DNA of 18,352 nucleotides from Pinguiococcus pyrenoidosus (taxonomy: Eukaryota; Sar; Pinguiophyceae; Pinguiochrysidales; Pinguiochrysidaceae): the NCBI GenBank assembly GCA_019677205.1, contig JAAMXY010000247.1:1249-19600 (forward strand). Reading direction: 5' to 3'. The stretch's first letter is position 1; each line of letters starts with the position of its first letter. A program made the position numbers and the translations under genes. Below, one piece after another: positions 8,941 through 16,655 of the stretch. A model generated the notes under the pieces. It was given only the letters and a program-made list of their open reading frames with translations, was not told the DNA's origin and did not search any database.

Positions 8941-11125
8941 TTACATAGCCATCCGGTGCATCTTGTTGAGCTCCTCTGTCACCTTGACGCACTCCGCCTT
9001 GACCGTCTGATAGTCGGTCTCCCTCCCCCGCGTCTCGATGAATTCGCGCAGCGTGAAGATGGTCTGCTCGTGGTACTTGAGGCGCTTCTCGACGCTCTCC
9101 AGCTCCTTCTGCGTCTCGCTCCTCGCCAGCTGCGACTTGACGGCCTCGTGGCTGCGACTCATGACGTGCACCTGCTCCCTCATGTTGTCCCGCCGCTTGA
9201 TGAACTGGCCGCGCAGGTCCTCTAAATACTGCTCGGTGCCCTCGGCTGCTTCCCGGATCGCGTCTACGTTGTCAAAGTCCACCATCTCAGCCTCCCACTT
9301 CTGCATGTTGGCGGCGAGCTGCTCTAGTTCGTTCTTGATGTTCACGTCGAGGTTCTGCAGCTTCTCCAGCTCTGCCTCGGTCCTCCGCTTGTGCATCTGC
9401 AGGCTCTGGAGGGTCTGGGTATTGCTCTTGAGCTGCCGCTCCTTGAAGGTGACCTCGTCCTTGAGCTCCTTGTGCGCTTGGGTGGACGGGAGGTTGTCCT
9501 TGCTGTGCAGATTGTTGCTGATTTGCTCCAGCAGACTCACGATGGTGTCCTGCGCGATGCGCTGCTTGTCCAAGACTTCCGTTCGCTTCCCGTCGAAGGC
9601 CTCGATGTAGTCCGTCATCTCGCGGTCGCGCTGCATGATCTTGTCCATGCTCGCCCCATCCTGATTCCCCGGACGACCGCGCTCCAAGCTGGACGTTAGC
9701 TCGGATAGATGTCGCCTCATGCTGCCGAGCTCCTGCGCGTTGGGAGAGTAGCGCAGGCATCCGATCAGTTTCTGTTGGCTCTTTTGTCGCAGGCCATGGC
9801 AAATAGGACGTGCCACCGCAGCATGCTTACCTCTTGGGCACTCTCTATCTGGCCCTCCAGCTCTTCGGTCCGGGCCTTGTCGTCGGTCACCTTCTCACGA
9901 AGCTTCGCGAAGGCCTCCTGCGGGTCCATCTGCGAGATCTTGAGGTCGTACTCGAGGCTCTCCTTCTCACGCCGGAGCTGCATCGCTAGGGATTTCCAAG
10001 GTGGCAAGCGGTTAAGCGGTTCAGCGGTTCAGCATTCGAATCTCCCTAGTCCTCCCTTCTCCTTGGGAGGTGGCCCCCTTGCGCAGAAGCCTGAGGCGAG
10101 GTTAGGCGCCCGTACCTCGCCTCTCCAGCCGATTGTATTCCTCTCGATGGCTATTCTCCTTGAGGGCGATCTCGGCTTCTCGGATTCTGGCGTTCACGCC
10201 ATCCGCCTCGGTCTGCATCTTCGTGGACTCTGCCTGGAATTGCTCGCTCTGCTGCAGCAGGCGCCGGTAGCGTTCGAGCTGCGTGGACAAAGGGAGGGAG
10301 GGAGGGACCGGCGACCATCAGACCTCAGTGTTTGTCCCCACAAGCAACTTCGTTGGCAAGAAGAATGGAGCAACCGCGACGCCCTACCTTCTCCGGCTCC
10401 AACTGATTGATCCGCTCCTCGGCCATGCGATGAATCTCTGCGATGCTGCCCTCCACCTCGTCAATGAGCTTCTCCTTCGCCTGCCTCTGCAGGAAGATCT
10501 GGTCGACTTCCTGGCCTTCCACCTTGACCTTCTCCTCGATTTGTGCCTACGGCCCAAGAGTTTCCCCAGACCCCACCAACCTCTTAGACATCATGCCCAA
10601 GTGTAGCAACCCCCTTTTGGCGCTTGCTTGGCGACGGACCTGAAAGGCTCGGAGCTCTTCGGGGTCCGTGGCGTGGCGGTGCTTGTCCATAGCCAGGTTG
10701 TAGTCCGCCAGCTGTCCTTCCAGAGTGCGCACTTCTTTCACCAGCTTGTCATACTGCTTTTCCAGCGCGCCGTAGCCATTGACGTCACTCTCCCGCTTCT
10801 TGAACTCCTCCTGAAGCCGCTGCGTCTCCTCCCGGATCGCGCTGTTCTTGTTGCGCACCACTGCAATGTAGTAGCTCAGGTCCTGCACTTGCCGTCCGCG
10901 ACCCGCGCCGGTCTTCATGCCCGACAGGCCTTGCTGCGTCACCGGCCGATGCGTCACCGTCGCCGTGGTCCTGAGCGCGCTCAGGCCGCGCCCGGCGGTC
11001 GTGCCGGGGGTGGCGAGGGCAACGCCAGTGCGGAGGCGGCTGCCAGTGTTCAGCCGCGTGCCCGAATTGGTCAGAGGCCGCAGCCCCGCGGTGCCGAGGC
11101 CGCCCCGTGACGGGGAGGGGCGCAT
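8941..11125 (-). CDS. IFT74: Intraflagellar transport protein 74 (IFT-B)
   Basis: IFT74 pairs with IFT81 in the core of the IFT-B complex and helps carry tubulin into growing flagella. Minus-strand exons are 11125-10640, 10546-10388, 10278-10116, 9985-9831 and 9732-8941. All four introns (93, 109, 130 and 97 bases) are GT-AG, in phases 0, 0, 1 and 0. The product is about 584 aa; the human protein is 600. The N-terminus is basic, Gly/Arg/Thr-rich and unstructured, followed by the family signature [15 protein letters not shown] at residues 59-73. The rest is almost continuous coiled coil with family stretches [21 protein letters not shown] and a C-terminal ETDYQ block. The ATG at 11125 is preferred over the in-frame 11266 because MRPSPSRGG matches family starts and upstream codons look untranslated. 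The stop abuts a minisatellite. Confidence 0.94.
10007..10033. repeat. 8-base tandem repeat in IFT74 intron 3
   Basis: AGCGGTTA followed by two copies of AGCGGTTC and a partial AGC, inside the third IFT74 intron (9986-10115). It is the same 8-base period as in CYC1 intron 2 and POLA1 intron 3, with a different sequence. Confidence 0.8.
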
Positions 11126-11227
11126 ATCGGACTGTGTTGTGCAGTTGGGGAGGAGAGAGGCGTCGAGAAAGCTTTGCCTCCTTTTTTGAATTTGCCAAGA
11201 AAAGTTGGAGAGTTTCTCGGACACGAA

Positions 11228-11405
11228 CGATGGTAAGAAGAGACGGAAAAAAAAGATCGGAACCAAAAAACGGAAGCCTCGCCGGGGTGTCCGGTCAAGT
11301 GCCTCGTTTACAGACGGCTTAAGTTTTGACTCTCGATAAGGGGTATCTGAATGTTCGTTTGCTGCAAGCCGTCTTGCAGAGTAGAAGAAGTCGCGGGTAT
11401 ATGAA
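11228..11405. repeat. Tandem-duplicated unit, copy A
   Basis: Copy A begins with a purine/A-rich stretch (TAAGAAGAGACGG then eight A) and continues GGAACCAAAAAACGGAAGCC. It is followed by a hairpin, a long-range stem and GTATATGAA. Copy B repeats the order about 204 bases further on, with conserved blocks between substitutions. The edges are approximate. Confidence 0.8.
11273..11374. other. Predicted structured element A (hairpin plus long stem)
   Basis: The hairpin at 11273-11305 has three stem segments separated by single bulged T bases, around the loop GTG at 11287-11289. It has two mismatches and one G-T pair. Six bases later AGACGGCTT (11312-11320) is the perfect reverse complement of AAGCCGTCT (11366-11374), enclosing 45 bases. 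The fold was found by eye; no energy calculation was run. It could be a piece of a non-coding RNA, a leader structure or a mobile-element relic. Confidence 0.55.
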
Positions 11406-11431
11406 GCGAAATAGGCATGGAGGCATGCCGA

Positions 11432-11605
11432 ATAATGATAAGAAGAAATGGAAAAAAAAAGATGGAACCAAAAACGGAAGCCCCGCCGGATTGTCCGGTC
11501 GGGTGCTTCGTTTAAACAGGCGGCCGTTGTGTTAATCCATTTGATTTCAATAAGAGATTGCTGCTAGCCGCCTTAACATGCTAGGTCGATATGATGTATA
11601 TAAAT
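11432..11605. repeat. Tandem-duplicated unit, copy B
   Basis: Copy B carries TAAGAAGAAATGG, nine A, GGAACCAAAAACGGAAGCC, then its own hairpin and stem, and ends at GTATATAAA. Compared with copy A the two arms of each stem change together at some positions, so the copies have diverged while keeping the fold. Confidence 0.8.
11477..11573. other. Predicted structured element B (hairpin plus long stem)
   Basis: The hairpin at 11477-11509 pairs GAAGC with GCTTC, CCCG with CGGG and CCGGA with TCCGG around a TTG loop, 14 base pairs with two bulged T bases. Eight bases later AGGCGGC (11518-11524) pairs with GCCGCCT (11567-11573). Relative to copy A, C11483-G11502 replaces T11279-A11298, and G11520-C11571 replaces A11314-T11372. 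Both are full compensatory changes. On the minus strand the hairpin is followed by T5 and then T9. Confidence 0.6.
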
Positions 11606-11610
11606 ACATC
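11593..11610 (+). promoter_or_regulatory. TATA-like palindrome upstream of SF3A1
   Basis: GATGTAT and ATACATC form 7-base inverted arms around ATAA, so the TATA-like TATATAAAT (11597-11605) lies across the palindrome. It is about 305 bases above the SF3A1 ATG and is the best TATA candidate there; it would imply a long leader. Confidence 0.4.
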
Positions 11611-11840
11611 TAGCAGGCGCACGGTCCTTCAAATCATCTCTCATTTCTCCTCTCGCATCAGAAAGTTTACGGTCTTCATATTTTTAAGAGATATATATTA
11701 TTTGAAACTAACTACATTTCACAACAAGTAATTGATTAAAAATATATATTATAGCAAATACTAAATCTGGTCTAACTGTATCCTTTTTTTGAGCTGCCTC
11801 GCTGTCCTGTCCCCTCGTTCCCTCCCTCTCTGTGCGTGTT

Positions 11841-11853
11841 TTGGCGCCATTTT
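11841..11853 (+). promoter_or_regulatory. TTGGCGCCATTTT motif upstream of SF3A1
   Basis: This 13-base word is repeated exactly at 16570-16582 upstream of another plus-strand gene. Its centre GGCGCC with flanking T runs resembles back-to-back E2F half-sites, and CATTTTCCC also fits the CAWTTTNYY element described in oomycete core promoters. It lies 58 bases above the SF3A1 ATG. Confidence 0.45.
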
Positions 11854-11911
11854 CCCAGCTGAAGCTCTCCATTCACCTCCCGCATCCTGCCGCGCGCTCC
11901 TTCCTCCCAAG

Positions 11912-13996
11912 ATGAGTGCGGAGGTGGACCTCATCGCGGAGAGCGAGAAAGCGACGCAGGGCAAAGTGGTGGGCATCATCATCCCGCCTCCGGACATTCG
12001 CGCCGTAGCGGACAAGACCGCGCAGTTCGTGGCTAAGAATGGCAAGACGTTTGAAGAGCGCATCCTGCGCAGTGCGCAGGGCCACAAGTTCGACTTCATG
12101 CGCAAGAACGACGTGTACTACGCGTACTACGAGCACAAGATCCGCGAGTTCGAAGAGGGCACTGCGGAGGAGAACGAGCGCAAGCGCCGCGAAGCCGAAG
12201 AGCGCAAGCGAGCCGAGGAGGAGAAGCGCCTCAAGGAGCAGCGGGAGCTGGAGGAGAAGCAGCAGAAGCAGACTTTGGAGCGTTCGAAAGTCATCGTGAG
12301 TCCCATCGTCACTGCCCTCAAGAAAGTGCCGGAGGACGAAGCGCCGCCGCCGCTGGACTTCATCTTACCCGAGATGGCGGCGCTCAGCGTGGCCGACTTG
12401 GACGTCATCAAGCTGTGCGCGCAGTTCACGGCCTTGGGAGGCCGCCAATTCCTCGCAGAGCTGCAGAGCAGAGAGGAGAGGAACGCTCAGTTCGACTTCC
12501 TGCGGCCCACCAGCATGCTCTTCGCGTTCTTCTCGGCGCTGGTGGACGCTTACAGCAAGCTGGTCAACCAGCCCGACGGTGTGAAGAAGGACCTGCGGCG
12601 CTCCCTGGACTCCACGCGGGTGATCGAGCGGGCCGTGTGGCGCTGGAAGCACGAGCGGGCCAGCGAGGCGGCGAGGCAGGCCAAGGAGGAGGCCGAGGTG
12701 GCCGAGAGGATGGCGTTCACGAGCATTGACTGGCATGACTTCACCATCGTGGAGACCATTGACTTCGGGAAGGACGAGCTGCTGGAGACTCCGGCGGAGG
12801 GCACCGCACAGGAAGAGCAGGACGGGGTCGAGGCCGACGAAGATGTTGATATGGAGGACGACGAGGACATGGATATGGACATGGAAGACGACGACGACGA
12901 GGACGACGACGACGACAACGACGACGAGGACGACGACGATGAGGACATGCAGGATGCGGCCGAGGAGGGGATCAAGGTGGTCGCCGACTACAAGCCGCAG
13001 GTCAAAACGGTCACGGCGGATGCACCCAAGCTGGTCGTTGATCCCGTCAGCGGCAAGGCCGTGCCCATCGACGAGGTCTCCGAGCACATGCGCATCCAGC
13101 TCATCGATCCGAAGTACCGCACCGAGACGCTTCGGGCACAGCAGAGGCAGAGCGAGACGAACATCGCAGCGGGCAGCAGCATCGCTGACAACCTCAAGAG
13201 CTTTGCGAACCGCCGGGTAGATATCTTTGGCAGCACCGAAGAGGAGGAGCTCGCGCTCCTAAAGGACGCACGGGACGCGCAGAAGAACGCGGAAGAGAGA
13301 CAGGCGATCATCTGGGAGGGAAGAAATGCCAAGGCCGATACCGACGGGACTCAGGACAAGACGGGAACGGCTGCCACGGATGCAGCCCCGCCGACGTCCG
13401 CAGGCCCGCCCCGAAGCCCTGCTGGATTTGGATCGCTAGCTCCGCCTGCCGCTGCACCGCGGGTGATTGCCACCGCGTTGCCGGCTCCCGTGCACACAGC
13501 TCCTGGGAGCGCGCGGAGACCGACTGGAGATGCGCAGGCACCTGCTGGACCTGCACGGGCGGCTGCTGGGGATGTGCAGAAGGCCGCGGGACCGGAGATG
13601 GGACCACCGCCAGGCATAGACAAGAGGGCCGCGCCGGAGGACGCGGAGGCGCCGGCGCCGGAGGTGAAGCGCGCGAAGCTTGCAACGGCACTCATGTCCG
13701 TCGACGAGTTCCTGCGCAAGTATCCCGCCGAGTACTCCATAAGTGTCCTCGTTCCCGAGAACGCAGCCTGGAACCTGCAGGAGAATGTGCATTCGATCAA
13801 CGTGTCCGCGCAGGGGCTGGTCAAATCCGTCAAGGAGCAGCTCTCCAACATGATCGGCATTCCCGGGAACAAGTTCCAGCTGAAATTCAATCATACGGGC
13901 AAGTTCCTGAGGGACAGCGAGTCCCTCGCCGTTGCCAATGTGACGCCAAAGTCAAGCGTCACATTGGTCATCAAGGGCAGAGGAGGAAGGCGGTAG
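11912..13996 (+). CDS. SF3A1: Splicing factor 3A subunit 1 (SF3a120/Prp21)
   Basis: This is a U2 snRNP component that helps load U2 on the branch site. It is a single open exon of 694 codons ending in TAG at 13994-13996. The ATG at 11912 follows CCCAAG; the frame is open to 11789, but that stretch is C/T-rich leader. Domains in order are SURP1 at about 25-76 (IIPPPDIRAVADKTAQFV, ending YYAYYEHKIREF) and a charged Glu/Arg/Lys helix at about 85-130. SURP2 follows at about 160-215 (DVIKLCAQFTALGGRQF). An Asp/Glu/Met tract at about 304-349 precedes the Prp21-type block (RIQLIDPKYR). A Pro/Ala-rich linker leads to a C-terminal ubiquitin-like domain at about 609-689, ending in the family's basic KGRGGRR tail, which in human SF3A1 contacts U1 snRNA. 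The gene has no introns, unlike its multi-exon neighbours, and is convergent with the capping-protein gene. Confidence 0.95.
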   Translation: MSAEVDLIAESEKATQGKVVGIIIPPPDIRAVADKTAQFVAKNGKTFEERILRSAQGHKFDFMRKNDVYYAYYEHKIREFEEGTAEENERKRREAEERKRAEEEKRLKEQRELEEKQQKQTLERSKVIVSPIVTALKKVPEDEAPPPLDFILPEMAALSVADLDVIKLCAQFTALGGRQFLAELQSREERNAQFDFLRPTSMLFAFFSALVDAYSKLVNQPDGVKKDLRRSLDSTRVIERAVWRWKHERASEAARQAKEEAEVAERMAFTSIDWHDFTIVETIDFGKDELLETPAEGTAQEEQDGVEADEDVDMEDDEDMDMDMEDDDDEDDDDDNDDEDDDDEDMQDAAEEGIKVVADYKPQVKTVTADAPKLVVDPVSGKAVPIDEVSEHMRIQLIDPKYRTETLRAQQRQSETNIAAGSSIADNLKSFANRRVDIFGSTEEEELALLKDARDAQKNAEERQAIIWEGRNAKADTDGTQDKTGTAATDAAPPTSAGPPRSPAGFGSLAPPAAAPRVIATALPAPVHTAPGSARRPTGDAQAPAGPARAAAGDVQKAAGPEMGPPPGIDKRAAPEDAEAPAPEVKRAKLATALMSVDEFLRKYPAEYSISVLVPENAAWNLQENVHSINVSAQGLVKSVKEQLSNMIGIPGNKFQLKFNHTGKFLRDSESLAVANVTPKSSVTLVIKGRGGRR
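12887..12945 (+). repeat. GAC triplet tract coding an Asp run in SF3A1
   Basis: Near-pure GAC/GAG triplets encode an acidic run of Asp with a few Glu and one Asn. It lies between SURP2 and the Prp21 block, and such tracts vary in length readily. Its complement is also open and gives false Val-rich and Ser-rich frames. Confidence 0.85.
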
Positions 13997-14573
13997 GCGC
14001 GCCGTGAGCATGGAAGGCAAAAGCAAAAAAAAAGATACAACAAAAACATAAGTCACGTCAAGTCTTCCTGCGAATGCCCTTGCCACATACTGTCCGTGAG
14101 CGCACAGGTCGCGCGGCGCCGCAGCGAGACTTCGCTACACCAAGCCTGGACGGAGGATCAATCCTGTTCTCGGGGATCACGTCGCCTCTTGCCTCTCCAC
14201 TCTCTCGTAAGGTAAGAAAGATTGAAAAAGGGGCATCACAACAGCGTGAAAGGGGCGCACAAGATTTTTCAAGTGGTAGTGGGCTGCTCAATCGATCTGA
14301 AGCGCCGACGTCCGCTTGATGGACTCCCTGATGGATTTCATGTGAAAGGGGCTCTCCCCTGTCCCACCTTTCTGTTAGGCGAGCTTGTGGCGCCTTCCCG
14401 CCACAGAGGTGCCCCAACTTCGAAGCTCGGAAGCTAGCTGTAGCAACAAATAGGAACATTTCTTCTTGTGCTTGACACATCTCGAACCCCCATCCATCTG
14501 CCGAGAGGCTACGCTCTCCTTTTTTTGTCTTCGCCATTTTGAATAAACGCAACGATGCGCACGCGCTGTGCAA
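13997..14573. other. Tail-to-tail region SF3A1 / CAPZA, possible small minus-strand gene
   Basis: This 577-base gap between convergent stops is the longest such gap here. It starts with an A-rich SF3A1 3' region. On the minus strand a frame runs from ATG at 14537 (context CAAAATGGC, the same as the CAPZA start) to TGA at 14060-14058, 159 codons, beginning MAKTKKGERS and ending CGKGIRRKT. The middle has AT-ending codons unlike neighbouring genes, while the last 45 codons or so look more coding-like and follow a pyrimidine tract. A small spliced gene is therefore possible, but I recognise no family. The frame could equally be chance. Confidence 0.3.
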
Positions 14574-15970
14574 CTATCCCTTGAGCTGACTCGTCATGCG
14601 ATGGGCAGCAAGGTTCCAGACCATCTTCGTCCGCGTGATGGGCATGACACGACGGATGGCCTGCAGCGTCGTCTCGCTCATGCTCTGGTAGGACTCCTCG
14701 AGGCCGCGCTGCAAGGCCTGCTCTGCCTCTGAGATCGCCTTGACCACCTCCTCCGCCTGCTTGCTACCTCGCGCCACGGTGATCGCCGGGATGTCCTTCT
14801 CGACCTGCAGCTGTACATTTCCGTCCTCAAAGTAGTGCCCACGAATCTTCACCTTGCCCGTCAGCTCCGTGCCGTCGAACTGCCACGAGCTGTTCCAGCT
14901 GCCAGCCCAGTAGTTCCTCAGGTTCAGCTTCGTGCCGGCAATCACGATGCTGAGCGCCCCGTCCGTGTGGTACACGCCGACTCCGGCATCGGCCACATAG
15001 TGCGCTTCCAGATACTCCTGCAAAGTGGTTTAGGGTGGGAGGGGAAACAGCATTGGTGCCATGGCAATTCCATACTGAGCCGTGCTCGGCCCGCAAAACC
15101 CTCCGATCAGCGCAGGACGCACCTGCAGAGCCGCTTGCAGCGCCGCTTGCAGGGGGGCCTTGTCCGCGTCCGCCTTGAACCCCTTGGGAAGGGCCGATCC
15201 CGAGGAGCCCGCCGTCCCCGCCAAGTGGTCGACGCTCCGCACGACGCCCGCGCTGTGGGCACAAGAGAAGTGCCGGAAAATCGCAGGGAGAGACGGGTTC
15301 AGCTCCCGCGGTTAAGCTGGGTTCAGCCACAGAACTATTGTTCGTCTCTTACCCGGCGTCCACGTAGTGCGTGGCGTTCACTTCCGCTTCCATGCAGAGC
15401 AGGAGCTGATCGAGAAGGAACGCAAAAGAAGAGGTGAGAGAGGGGAGCACTGGAGAGTGAAGCACTGCAAACGGGCGCCGGGTATACCTTCTGTTCACTG
15501 CCGTCGATGGGCACCAACTGCGGAGAGGCCAGACTGAACGCGCGCCGGATGCCGGCCACCATGGGGTCGTTGAGCAGGTGCTTGGGAACGATGGCCTTCA
15601 CATCTGCGTTCACGGAGCGACGGAACGTGAAAAGTCCGCAGTGGATCCCTCTCTCAAACAGAATCTGTTCACATCTGTTTAACCCAGTCGCGCGCGCCTC
15701 TCTGCGCTCGGGTCCCTTTGAATCCGCCTTCTTTTCCCTCAAGTACGTGCGTTGGATCTTCGTGCGACGCAACGTGCGCTTCAGGAGTCACACGAAGCCC
15801 CACAAAGCACATCTTTGACGAGCGGCGCGCACCGAGAGAGACAGAGAAACAGAGAGAAGCGTACCTGCGAGCACCTCCGAGAACTGGCCCGGTGGAGAGG
15901 ACAAGAGAAAATGCTGTGCGATCTGCAGCTTCTCCTCCTCGCTGATCTCTTCGTAGTCGTCGTCGGCCAT
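14574..15970 (-). CDS. CAPZA: F-actin-capping protein subunit alpha
   Basis: With the beta subunit it caps the barbed ends of actin filaments. Minus-strand exons are 15970-15865, 15603-15488, 15405-15353, 15252-15123 and 15017-14574. The introns (261, 82, 100 and 105 bases) are GT-AG, in phases 1, 0, 2 and 0. The product is 282 aa; the family is usually about 280-290. The N-terminus (MADDDYEEISEEEKLQIAQH, then PPGQFSEVLADV) matches the family helix. The C-terminal third carries the strongest signatures: NYWAGSWNSSWQF, HYFEDGNVQL, SYQSMSETT and RRVMPITRTKMVWN. The last residues form the actin-binding tentacle region. An LQAALQAALQ repeat sits before the fourth intron, at an alignment position that is loop-like in relatives. 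The ATG lies in CAAAATGGC. Confidence 0.94.
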
Positions 15971-16655
15971 TTTGTGAGACGCGCGCAAAGGCGGAAACAC
16001 TCGTGAGACGCCGCGGCGCAAGAGACACTTCGTCCTGATCTTCCCAAACGTTTCGGTCCAAAGCGCGCAACGCTCCTCTATTCGCTCGTGTTACAGTTTA
16101 ATAATCGCTGAAGAGAGGAGTTTGAAATGGGGCTCGGCTGGCTGAACCAAGGGGAAAACAGAGCGGAGGCGACGCGAACCGAAGATGATTGGTGGCAGGT
16201 CGGAACAGAATCCTCGTCTTTGTCGTAATTGGTGGCTTAGAATGAGGATACACCGAATGCGGGAGATCAGATCAGTAGCCTTGCAGGAATGGATTGCACC
16301 CTTGGGCAAACCCTACGACGGCTCATTGGACAAAGGAAGGAACTCTGAATATTCTGAAAGAGAGAATCCTGAAGGAAAACTGAAGCATAGGGCTACTTGA
16401 TGTACTTCCTAGAACTTGATTCTCGCTTGTGCCCCCCATAGCAGCAATCAACACACTTTGTGCCCGTTCCGAACTCCAACCGATCGTTCCTTCGACCAAT
16501 CCACTCCCTCAGAACCCGCGGGAGTTTCGCCTCGGAGCCAATCCCGTGTCTGCAAATGTCCTCGCGCAATTGGCGCCATTTTCGAGACGGCTCCGGTGTT
16601 CCTTCGCAGCAGTTGCGAAAGCTGCGCGGCGAAAGCGCCGCCGACCGGAGCCGAA
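15971..16655. promoter_or_regulatory. Head-to-head promoter region CAPZA / LPMO-like gene
   Basis: These 685 bases separate divergent ATGs and hold no supported gene. Six CCAAT pentamers occur within about 390 bases: ATTGG at 16188, 16228, 16325 and 16569, and CCAAT at 16496 and 16538. The first two share ATTGGTGGC. A TTGGCGCCATTTT word lies at 16570-16582. I found no clear TATA box. Regulation by a CCAAT-binding (NF-Y type) factor is inference. Confidence 0.5.
16570..16582 (+). promoter_or_regulatory. TTGGCGCCATTTT motif upstream of LPMO-like gene
   Basis: An exact copy of the 13-base word found upstream of SF3A1, here 73 bases above the ATG at 16656. Position and orientation relative to the start codon are similar in both genes, which supports a core-promoter or leader role. 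Confidence 0.45.

Larger units (their letters stand above)
11126..11911. other. Head-to-head region IFT74 / SF3A1 with duplicated unit
   Basis: These 786 bases separate divergent start codons. From left to right they hold the IFT74 leader, two diverged copies of a unit of about 200 bases (listed separately), a TATA-like palindrome at 11593-11610, a strongly AT-rich stretch (about 11690-11765) with two ATATATATTA-like boxes, and the C/T-rich SF3A1 leader. CTAAC followed by a T-run before 11790 could be the end of a leader intron, but I cannot place a donor. No protein gene is supported here. Confidence 0.6.

Noticed and set aside
9038-9610. Plus-strand Ser/Cys-rich frame opposite IFT74 exon 5
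   Set aside because: It is the complement of Glu/Lys/Leu-rich coiled-coil codons; no start context or family supports it.
11611-11660. tRNA or snRNA start downstream of the TATA-like box
   Set aside because: GGTCCTTCAAATC is only loosely like a T-arm, no acceptor or anticodon stem can be formed, and no U-snRNA core sequence was found.
12365-13087. Long minus-strand frame opposite SF3A1 with a Val/Leu-rich run
   Set aside because: It is the complement of the Asp-coding GAC tract and of a well-identified gene; the hydrophobic run is a mirror of the acidic repeat.
1565-14448. Shared 10-base word TGTAGCAACA at 1565-1574 and 14439-14448
   Set aside because: Both lie in 3' regions and could be a shared processing signal, but a 10-base match twice in 18 kb is weak and a near copy also occurs in an IFT74 intron.
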